NCBI GenBank assembly: GCA_050330855.1
Contig: JBHJNL010000209.1
Coordinates: 1 to 27,953 of the forward strand
Source of the DNA: RCC1774 sp050330855
GTDB lineage: Bacteria > Cyanobacteriota > Cyanobacteriia > Thermosynechococcales > Thermosynechococcaceae
Direction of reading: 5' to 3'
DNA length: 27,953 nt
The position numbers and the translations under genes were made by a program. The notes below the pieces were generated by a model, which worked only from the letters and a program-made list of their open reading frames with translations, had not been told where the DNA came from and ran no database searches. Each line of letters opens with the position of its first letter. Position 1 is the first letter of the stretch. Below, in pieces: positions 1 through 6,526 of this stretch.

Positions 1-119
1 AGCTATAATCCCCAGGTGGTCAAGGTCGTGGATTTGCATCGGCAGGTGCTCTAAAGCTTTGTAAAGAAGACTAACAAATTATTCCTAAAAACTCTCAACT
101 AACCTGCGGAATGTCCGTT
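1..119. repeat. Left copy of 119-bp inverted terminal repeat
   Basis: Bases 1-119 are the exact reverse complement of 27835-27953; I compared the two base by base and identity stops at base 120. Reading inward, the repeat opens with a short reading frame (SYNPQVVKVVDLHRQVL, then stop at 52-54) that could be the C-terminus of a transposase, followed by about 65 bp of AT-rich sequence. The inner edge at the right end coincides with the truncation of an mscS gene, which fits the end of an insertion sequence. Alternatively the contig simply stops in a repeat shared by both ends, in which case 119 may reflect assembler k-mer size. The IS assignment is inference. Confidence 0.9.
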
Positions 120-182
120 AAAGAGCAACAGTTAGAATGAAACAGCCCTGCCGCTACGCTAGCTAGTCATGGACGCTTGGGT

Positions 183-345
183 GCGCTCTTGCACCACAGA
201 GGCTATGAGACGGCTGCAGTCGTCAGGGCATCGTTCGCAATGGCTATTTACCGTCTCGGACGATCACCACTGGCATCGGAGAAGTCGAAGTGAAGGTGCC
301 CAAGGTCAGAGACCGACCCGGCAACAGTATCAAGTTCAATTCAGA
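183..345 (+). pseudogene. IS256/mutator-type transposase remnant, frameshifted
   Basis: Two reading frames together spell an N-terminal part of an IS256-like transposase. The first frame, from about 183, gives LLHHRGYETAAVV. After a frameshift near 215-225 the second gives GIVRNGYLPSRTITTGIGEV followed by EVKVPKVRDRPGNSIKFNS, ending near 343. The pattern RNGYLPxRxIxTGIG and VPKVRDR is the conserved region upstream of the first catalytic Asp in this subgroup. No DDE catalytic part follows, because the sequence runs straight into the 3' end of htpG. It is a dead fragment and a sign of past transposition here. Confidence 0.7.
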
Positions 346-364
346 ATGCAATGGTTCGACAATC

Positions 365-2314
365 CTAGTGAGCCGCTAACTCAGTCAAGCGAGTTAACAC
401 CTTATTCGATCTCTCTGTAAAAGCCTTCATGCCTTCAGCATCAAAGCCTCGCTGGGCCATCAGCGCTAAGTCATAGACATGATGACAAATATCATTTGCC
501 AGCTCACCAGACTGAGACTGACCACCTGACTGGACAATGCTGCCCTGACTGAGATTTGCCAAATTCTGAATTAGTGGGTGAGCCGTATTCACGAGCAGCG
601 TATGCTCCGTTGGGAACTGGACGTTCTGCTGCTGCATCATCGCCATCATTTCCTGCATGCGGCGAGCAGACTCAGGCAGCAGAACCATTGCAGGCGGCGC
701 ACTCTGCTGATCACTAGACTTGAGTGCTTCAGTCCGAATCGTCAGACTAGGCTTCTCTAAAGACTTCTCAAACAGCGCCTTAATCGTATCCGTGCGAGTT
801 TGGTTCGTTGTCGGATCAACAATCTCCGCCTCCGTACTCGTGTCGATCAGCGTTTCATCAAGTTCAGAATCCACACGCAAGAACTTCACGTCCGTATATT
901 CCCGCTCTAGAAATGAGGTGAAGTGGGTATCAATAAACGCATCTAAGAACAGAACCTCTAAGCCCTGACTTTTATGGAGTTCGACGTAAGTCGCCTGGTT
1001 CGCCTCGTCATTGCAGTAATAAACTTTATTCTCGTGCCGTTCCTTGTTCCGCTCTAGGTATTCCTTAAGCGTGGTGTAAGCGGCACCGGACTGCTCTTCT
1101 TTCCAGGCGTCGTCGCCTTCAGCATTTTCTGTTGGAGCCGTAGGGGTTAGCTCAGCGGTGGTGCGGTAGATGAGAATATCTTCGACCTGTTGCTTAAACT
1201 TGTCGTTGTTAATCGCGCCAAATTTAACGAAGGTGCCGACATCTTGCCAACTGCTAATGTACTGCTTACGATCGTCGCGGTAGAGCTCCTTGAGGCGATC
1301 GCCAACCTTCTTGGCAATGTAGTCCGAGATCCGGCGGACAGTGCGATCGTTCTGCAAAAAGCTCCGCGACACGTTCAGCGGAATATCACTGCTGTCAATC
1401 ACACCCCGCAGCGGCATCAAAAACTGAGGAATCACCTCTTCGCAGTTATCGCTGACAAAGACCTGATTGCAAAACAGCTTGATCTGGCCCTTCGTGACAT
1501 CAATATCCGGCTTCAGCTTCGGAAAGTACAGGATACCGTTGACGATGAAAGGGTAGTCCGTATTGAGATGAACCCACAGCAGCGGCTCTTCTTCAAAGGG
1601 ATAGAGGTACTTGTAGAACTCTAGATAATCCTCTTTTGTGAGGTTGCTAGGGGACTCCTTCCAAGGAGCTTTCTGCTTGTTGATCTGCTCATCGCCCAGC
1701 TTGATAGGGACGGGTAAAAAGTCGCAATAGGTCTTGATGAGCTGTTTGACCCGAGCCTCTTCGAGGTATTCAACCTCTTCTTCTTGAAGCGTCAGGATTA
1801 TAGTGGTGCCGCGCTGTGTCTTCTCGCTGCTATCGATTGTAAACTCGGTACTACCGTCACAGGACCAATGCACCGCTTCAGCCCCTTCTTTATAAGAGAG
1901 CGTTTCAATCTCAACGAGAGCAGAAACCATAAACGAGGAGTAGAAGCCCAGGCCAAAGTGACCGATAATCGCTTGGTCACCGCTGTTCTTATATTTTTCG
2001 ACAAACTCTTCAGCGCTAGAGAAGGCGACTTGATTGATATATTTTTTAACTTCATCAGCGGTCATGCCGATGCCGTTGTCGGTAATAGAGAGCTGTTTCT
2101 TGTCTTTATCGATAGCTAAGACAATCTCTGGCTCTTCTAGGTTGCCGGAAAACTCATCCGACATTGAGACCATTCTCATCTTCTGAATGGCGTCAACCCC
2201 ATTGGAGACCAGCTCCCGCAGGAAAATCTCATGATCTGAGTACAGCCATTTTTTGATAATCGGGAAGATATTCTCGGTATGGATCGAGATTTTGCCCTGT
2301 TCCAGCGTTGTCAT
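365..2314 (-). CDS. htpG: HSP90-family molecular chaperone HtpG
   Basis: ATP-dependent cytosolic chaperone (bacterial HSP90) that helps client proteins fold and resist heat or oxidative stress, usually with the DnaK system. The N-terminal GHKL ATPase shows the E-LVSNGVDAIQKM helix, the DNGIGM nucleotide-binding motif and the lid/loop GHFGLGFYSSF at residues 118-128, followed by middle-domain motifs such as the LNVSRSFLQ region. About 649 residues from the chosen start, as expected for cyanobacterial HtpG. I chose the ATG at 2314 (MTTLEQGKISIHTENIFP) because it matches the family N-terminus. An in-frame ATG at 2353 would add 13 residues with no similarity I recognise. Neither start has a strong Shine-Dalgarno. 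The gene seems monocistronic, with an IS remnant directly after its stop codon. Confidence 0.96.
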   Translation of the reverse strand: MTTLEQGKISIHTENIFPIIKKWLYSDHEIFLRELVSNGVDAIQKMRMVSMSDEFSGNLEEPEIVLAIDKDKKQLSITDNGIGMTADEVKKYINQVAFSSAEEFVEKYKNSGDQAIIGHFGLGFYSSFMVSALVEIETLSYKEGAEAVHWSCDGSTEFTIDSSEKTQRGTTIILTLQEEEVEYLEEARVKQLIKTYCDFLPVPIKLGDEQINKQKAPWKESPSNLTKEDYLEFYKYLYPFEEEPLLWVHLNTDYPFIVNGILYFPKLKPDIDVTKGQIKLFCNQVFVSDNCEEVIPQFLMPLRGVIDSSDIPLNVSRSFLQNDRTVRRISDYIAKKVGDRLKELYRDDRKQYISSWQDVGTFVKFGAINNDKFKQQVEDILIYRTTAELTPTAPTENAEGDDAWKEEQSGAAYTTLKEYLERNKERHENKVYYCNDEANQATYVELHKSQGLEVLFLDAFIDTHFTSFLEREYTDVKFLRVDSELDETLIDTSTEAEIVDPTTNQTRTDTIKALFEKSLEKPSLTIRTEALKSSDQQSAPPAMVLLPESARRMQEMMAMMQQQNVQFPTEHTLLVNTAHPLIQNLANLSQGSIVQSGGQSQSGELANDICHHVYDLALMAQRGFDAEGMKAFTERSNKVLTRLTELAAH

Positions 2315-2882
2315 AGCGGTAATGTCAGTCTCAAGGTCAGTTACTAAAATCATGCGATGTTTTCGGCCAATCAGCCAGCGCCAACTAAGGTGAAATAGCC
2401 GTCATGCTTTGATTCGGTTTTCCCCACTTCGGGACGAGGCGAACCGTACTGCTGCATCCTATCGCAATTGAGCAGTCTGCATTCTGTTTAACCTTTGCTT
2501 GGGATGCTATGTCTAAACTATCGCCGTGATCTTGATAAGGTTGCCTATATTTCTGCTTTTCATGCTGCACAATAGACCTGTTGGTTAATAGCAGGTAAGT
2601 AGGTGGAGATAATTAAACGTTGCCCTGAAGCCCAGAAAGCCCTGCTGCATCGTGATCGGGATGTTGATTAGTTTGAAGCATCTACTTATGAGTTTTATTT
2701 CCCAACAGGTCTATTATTTATAGGTGTAAGTCACCCCAAATCGCAGCTTCCGTCGTTTTAGGCCGACAACCGGTTGCAGGCAACCTGATCTCCGAGGTGG
2801 CTGCGCCAGTTCTAAATGGTATAGACGTGATTCAAGCGAGTCTATATGGTCTGAATTTCCCCAGCATATTGACTACACCTGC
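2315..2882. other. Gene-poor interval with repeat and possible gene remnant
   Basis: No complete gene is supported in these 568 bases. A 61-codon reading frame on the minus strand (2385-2570) has no recognisable motif and is treated as chance. The interval holds a MITE-like inverted repeat (2571-2715) and, on the plus strand, the possible 3' end of a decayed gene (2728-2895). The promoter of htpG should lie at the left edge, but I could not define it. Confidence 0.6.
2571..2715. repeat. MITE-like element with 14-bp terminal inverted repeats
   Basis: AATAGACCTGTTGG at 2571-2584 is repeated as its exact reverse complement CCAACAGGTCTATT at 2702-2715, 117 bp apart. The 145-bp unit encodes nothing convincing. 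This fits a miniature inverted-repeat transposable element or a deleted IS. No clear target-site duplication is visible in the flanks, which lowers confidence. Confidence 0.45.
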
Positions 2883-2895
2883 CTACTCAGGTTGA
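2728..2895 (+). pseudogene. Possible 3' remnant of an unidentified gene
   Basis: A reading frame with no start codon and a protein-like composition runs from just after the MITE-like repeat to a TGA at 2893-2895. It includes VLGRQPVAGNLISEVAAPV and DVIQASLYGLNFPSILTTP. It overlaps the 3' end of the convergent Uma2 gene by 13 bp. About 55 open codons can occur by chance, and I do not recognise the family. I list it because the residues look more like a structured protein than translated noise, and it abuts a repeat that could have truncated it. Confidence 0.25.
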
Positions 2896-3488
2896 GATAA
2901 TTCAGTCGATTCAGATTCTGGGATAAGAACCAGTCCACGATAGACTTGCTCGATCGCGAAACTGAGATTGATACTTTGTAGCTCTACGATATCGCCTTCT
3001 TTGTAATTGATAATAAGCCATTCACCGGCATCATTCTTGTGATAAAGATCCATCTCGATACGGGTAGAACTGACTAATAGATAATCTCGCAAGACAGGGT
3101 TATGGCGATACATTCTAAATTTACCGCCTCTGTCATAGGCTTCGGTGCTGTCGGACAGAACTTCAACGATTAAGCACGGGTAGGTAATATATTGAGTGGT
3201 GGTTCTATCTCGGTCATCACACGTTACGCTAACATCGGGATAGGTATAGTTACTCGTTCCAGCAATGTTAACTTTCAGGTCTGAGTTACCCGTTTCGCAG
3301 CGACTGCTCTCTAGGTGATTAGCGAACAAGGTGATAAATCTGACGGAAATTAAGCTGTGGTTTTTGCTGCCACCACTCATTGCATAGACTTTGCCTTCTA
3401 TATACTCATACTTTTCTTGTTGCTTTTCTTCCCAAACGAAGTATTCTTTGGGGGTAAGCTGAGGCTGGTTCTGTTTTGCCGCGATCAT
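2883..3488 (-). CDS. Uma2 family (DUF820) restriction-endonuclease-fold protein
   Basis: A 201-residue member of the Uma2/DUF820 family of PD-(D/E)XK-fold putative nucleases, greatly expanded in cyanobacteria and of unknown biological role. The family order is clear: an N-terminal TPKEYFVWEEKQQEKYEYIEG segment; a G-GS-NHS helix start; the catalytic-type YPDVSVTC Asp; LIVEVLSDSTEAYDRGGKF with its Glu; and RDYLLVSS. Length is normal and the protein looks intact. The ATG at 3488 gives the standard N-terminus. It seems monocistronic and converges on the possible gene remnant to its left. Uma2 copies often sit in mobile or accessory DNA, as here. The nuclease activity is a fold-based inference. 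Confidence 0.9.
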   Translation of the reverse strand: MIAAKQNQPQLTPKEYFVWEEKQQEKYEYIEGKVYAMSGGSKNHSLISVRFITLFANHLESSRCETGNSDLKVNIAGTSNYTYPDVSVTCDDRDRTTTQYITYPCLIVEVLSDSTEAYDRGGKFRMYRHNPVLRDYLLVSSTRIEMDLYHKNDAGEWLIINYKEGDIVELQSINLSFAIEQVYRGLVLIPESESTELSQPE

Positions 3489-3860
3489 GATTCGTTCGCT
3501 TATCGACTCTGCCCTCTCATGCTAGTTCAGGGAGGCATTGGTGTGCCAATCACTGATAAGGAGCCAATACATCTTTATCTGAGTCGCTTGCAGGGCCAGA
3601 TTTTATTTTCTACAGGAATGAGAATAGCGTTATCTATATAATACGCAGGATATGATATCTCTACCTAGAGCAACGGTAGGGAGTTGCCAGACAAGATACC
3701 CTGGGTGTAGCTTCTCTAGAAGTAGAGAGAAAGGTGTGATTCAACGAGGTAAACTATGACGGTTGCGATTACTAAAGGTAGGCGCAGAGCCATTGCAAAG
3801 CATTTCAAAGAAGCTCGCTTCTTTTCGGAAAACAGCATCTAAGTGGCAGAACTCTATCCT
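3489..3860. other. Intergenic interval, no firm gene
   Basis: These 372 bases hold no supported complete gene. A plus-strand reading frame overlapping the Uma2 start (to 3641) looks like a shadow. A TATAAT-like hexamer lies at 3637-3642 without a convincing -35. The only translatable unit with a ribosome-binding-like AGGT is the tiny frame at 3756-3842. Confidence 0.5.
3756..3842 (+). CDS. Tiny ORF (28 aa), possible remnant
   Basis: ATG at 3756 lies six bases after GAGGT (3746-3750), a plausible Shine-Dalgarno, and opens a 28-residue basic peptide (MTVAITKGRRRAIAKHF to FFSENSI) that stops at 3840-3842. It has no recognised family. It could be a genuine small basic peptide, the truncated N-terminus of a larger lost gene, or chance. 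It converges on the nucleotidyltransferase gene, 18 bp away. Confidence 0.2.
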   Translation: MTVAITKGRRRAIAKHFKEARFFSENSI

Positions 3861-4298
3861 TTATTGAAGATTTTCTAGATCGGCTAGATCTTGAAGCCTA
3901 CCGGATGCTTTTTTGTTCTTTTTAAGATTTTCTAGATCGATGAATTGAACGGGAATCTCATTAACAATAATTTCGAATTTTGAACGAAAGCAGGTCTCAA
4001 AATCCACCCCATCTGGGGTCGTAATAATATCAATACGATTGGGCGGATAACCCAATTGAATAACTTGATCAGGGGATTGGAAGTCTTGGGAGGTTAAGCC
4101 AAGATTACCAAAGCCAAATTGATGAAGGGCTGTCATCAGACTCTCTGCATTCTCTGGCGTCATTTGTACCCAGACATCAATATCTTTTGTGTAGCGCGGG
4201 TGTCCATGAATAGCGACGGCATAGCCGCCTATAACCAAGTATTTAACTCGATGTTCGTTTAATAATTTTATAAACTCTTTGAAGTCTTGGTTCAGCAT
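3861..4298 (-). CDS. MNT-fold nucleotidyltransferase, putative toxin of a TA-like pair
   Basis: A 145-residue minimal nucleotidyltransferase of the AbiEii/DUF6036-like group. Residues 20-28 (YLVIGGYAV) form the GG-loop and KDIDVWV carries the catalytic-type Asp39/Asp41 pair. A third acidic position is plausible in the RIDIITTPDG strand, and the C-terminal LENLKKNKKASGRLQDLADL segment is typical of the group. Relatives modify tRNA or protein by NMP transfer in toxin-antitoxin systems; activity here is inference. The start overlaps the upstream small gene by 56 bp, which implies coupled translation. The ATG at 4298 matches the family N-terminus, but no strong Shine-Dalgarno precedes it. Confidence 0.8.
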   Translation of the reverse strand: MLNQDFKEFIKLLNEHRVKYLVIGGYAVAIHGHPRYTKDIDVWVQMTPENAESLMTALHQFGFGNLGLTSQDFQSPDQVIQLGYPPNRIDIITTPDGVDFETCFRSKFEIIVNEIPVQFIDLENLKKNKKASGRLQDLADLENLQ

Positions 4299-4434
4299 CT
4301 TTGTGTCTATATTGATGATACTCTTGGCGTACTTGCTCTAGGGCTTCTAGGCGTTTTGACGGGGGCTGATCTTGCCAGTAGAGAAAGTCACTAGTTTGTT
4401 TTTTGGTGGTGGTTTTATTGACAACTTTTTCCAT
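4243..4434 (-). CDS. Small partner protein of the nucleotidyltransferase
   Basis: A 63-residue protein whose features match the small proteins that commonly precede this type of nucleotidyltransferase: DFLYWQDQPPSKRLEALEQV (Trp, Pro and the RLEALE helix), a QEYHQYRH stretch, and a PRLQRVYKII end. It overlaps the downstream gene by 56 bp in another frame, so the two are very probably one transcript. By analogy it would be the antitoxin or an adaptor. It has no known DNA-binding fold that I can identify, so the antitoxin role is inferred from position and family pairing only. Confidence 0.7.
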   Translation of the reverse strand: MEKVVNKTTTKKQTSDFLYWQDQPPSKRLEALEQVRQEYHQYRHKDAEPRLQRVYKIIKRTSS

Positions 4435-4558
4435 AGAACTTGATCTTTGAATTTTATGATTTATACTAATTTTTAAGGGCGAGCCTACCTTGATTCATCT
4501 CCTTCTGGCTAAGGGTACGAAACAGTCATAAGCTTGACTTTCATAGAAGACTAAAAAA

Positions 4559-6280
4559 TCAATCGAGATCCCAGATATTTGTTAATTTAGCGACATACTC
4601 TTCTTGAAAGCGTTTGACAATCTCTGGGGTCCAAGTATTTTGATTTAAAACTCTCGTAGTAATTGGGTATACGGGTGCCCCTGATTTGCTCATAAAGTAT
4701 TTTTCTTTCTTTTCAGAGAAATCATAATTTTTGGCTCGCGCATTAGCTTTTCCTGACAAAAAAGCTAAATTTCCTAAGTGATGTACCCATTGTTTTATCT
4801 CATTAGGGTCTGTCCAATCTCGTAGCCACTGACTATCTTTGCTTGGATTCTGAGGAAGGATATGTTCAATAGTAGGCTTGTCATTGAGACTAGGACTTCT
4901 TCCGCCGTCTGCTAATGCGGAATCGAGTCGTAAAAGTACATAAGTTCCAAATGGTTTGACTCTCTTTTCGTAGATCTTGCCTTTGAGAGCAGTCACTATC
5001 CTATAGCGATATGTTGGGGTAATAGAATCATGCGCTTTGGTAATGGCTTGTTCAGTGCCCTCCTTAATAGAATTAATCAGGTCGTAAAAAATATTCTCTC
5101 TTTCCTTGCAACGAGGAATTCGCGCAATCATTAGTCCAGCAGCTAAGCGCTCTAACTGCGTCAAAAATCGCAAAGTCAACTCAGAATCATTAGGATACTT
5201 GACCATGAAATAGATAGCAGATGGCATCCAGTCGTTATTATCAACTTCATTGAGCCATAGACAAAGATCTCTGATTTTACTTTGATGCTCTTCATTGTTG
5301 CAACTAAAGTTCCCTTTTCTTATGTGTTCAAAAGCATCAGAACTAGGCTTGAGAACCTCATCAATAAACTCAGCAGATTGGTACTGAGGTAGAATCTCTT
5401 TTCTATATGATTTTAATAACTCGGAATATTTATTTTGGTTTAAAATAAAACTGCGAATAGTAAAAAATAGCCTCTCGAAATCTCCTCGACCTAAATCAGA
5501 TTCTTCGATATCCCAGATTTGAGTATACTTACTACGAAGATCTGGTTCTATTTTTCCGATTATTTCTGACTTTAGAACATCGTTGGGCTTGAGGTTGAGG
5601 CCTCTTGAATTTATTGTTGAGAAGATTCGATATGCTGAATCAAAATCCTCAGTAGAAATCGTGACTAGATAGCAGTTTTGTGTGATCTTTGTCAAGAGAT
5701 GTATCAACCAATCGGATAGCTCAACATCATCAGGCTTATGTAAATTTTGCTCTAAGAGATAGCTAACATTTTCAATCAGACTGAGCTGACTATCGGTCTT
5801 GTCAAAGATATCTAATTTGGTCATTTCTTCAAGCTTGCTACCTTCTCGAATCCATTTTCCGAAGAAGTCATCATCGACATCTCTTAATCTGAGCGCAGGG
5901 ATTTTATCGTTATATGCATCTATCTTCTCGATAAGTTCTGACCTGATTCGATTACTTCTAGATTTGTCAGGTAAAAGATGACAAATAACTGAGAAGATTA
6001 AGGTTAAAGTTGTGATTCTTTGTTGCCCATCAACAATATCTGATTTTGGCTGCCCATTTTCCTTGATTAAGACGACGCTTCCCAAGAAGTAGTCAGCATC
6101 ATGATCTGTGCTGCCACCATAGGGAAATGCACCAGAAATATCATCTAATAGACTAGAGACTTCATTGATTGTCCAGGAGTATGGACGCTGATAGTCAGGT
6201 ATCTTGAACTTATATCTGGCTTGTTTGTCTGTGGAAAAAAGCTCTGCTATCTTATGATTATTTACTTGAACTTCTGACAT
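4559..6280 (-). CDS. DUF262-DUF1524 protein, GmrSD-like putative defence nuclease
   Basis: A 573-residue fusion of an N-terminal DUF262 (GmrS-like) and a C-terminal DUF1524 (GmrD-like HNH) domain. DUF262 shows IPDYQRPYSW near residues 25-34 and DIVDGQQRITTL at 81-92; the DGQQR motif belongs to the ParB/sulfiredoxin-like NTP-binding fold. DUF1524 shows IEHILPQNP with His473, followed by HHLGNLAFLSG and NARAKN, the His-Me-finger nuclease pattern. Single-chain GmrSD relatives are type IV, modification-dependent restriction enzymes that use nucleotides and cleave phage DNA with glucosylated or otherwise modified bases. The specificity of this one is unknown. It seems intact and stands alone next to the TA-like pair and Uma2 gene, in more AT-rich DNA than the PKS genes, which suggests a small acquired defence patch. 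Confidence 0.85.
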   Translation of the reverse strand: MSEVQVNNHKIAELFSTDKQARYKFKIPDYQRPYSWTINEVSSLLDDISGAFPYGGSTDHDADYFLGSVVLIKENGQPKSDIVDGQQRITTLTLIFSVICHLLPDKSRSNRIRSELIEKIDAYNDKIPALRLRDVDDDFFGKWIREGSKLEEMTKLDIFDKTDSQLSLIENVSYLLEQNLHKPDDVELSDWLIHLLTKITQNCYLVTISTEDFDSAYRIFSTINSRGLNLKPNDVLKSEIIGKIEPDLRSKYTQIWDIEESDLGRGDFERLFFTIRSFILNQNKYSELLKSYRKEILPQYQSAEFIDEVLKPSSDAFEHIRKGNFSCNNEEHQSKIRDLCLWLNEVDNNDWMPSAIYFMVKYPNDSELTLRFLTQLERLAAGLMIARIPRCKERENIFYDLINSIKEGTEQAITKAHDSITPTYRYRIVTALKGKIYEKRVKPFGTYVLLRLDSALADGGRSPSLNDKPTIEHILPQNPSKDSQWLRDWTDPNEIKQWVHHLGNLAFLSGKANARAKNYDFSEKKEKYFMSKSGAPVYPITTRVLNQNTWTPEIVKRFQEEYVAKLTNIWDLD

Positions 6281-6526
6281 ATACTGAAGCCTTGCTAGAA
6301 ATATTGATTTTTGCGAAAAATATTAAGTAGAGAGGTTCTTTGTTTGAATATTTATTGCATTGAGTCAAAGAAGTTGAATGGTTTAGACTGGATGCTTCGA
6401 AGCAAGTAGCTTACGCTTGATAGAGCGTGAAGATCGTTTGTCTCTACAGGACATATAACGACTCAGGATTATGATTCCCACTGAATTAGTTTAATGATCT
6501 ATCTTAGCTGATGTAAATCCCAGTTT

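Noticed and set aside
1190..1624. 144-codon plus-strand reading frame inside htpG
   Set aside because: Antisense to the conserved middle domain of HtpG, with no own features.
2385..2570. 61-codon minus-strand reading frame upstream of htpG
   Set aside because: No recognisable motif, no convincing ribosome-binding site, and a length expected by chance.
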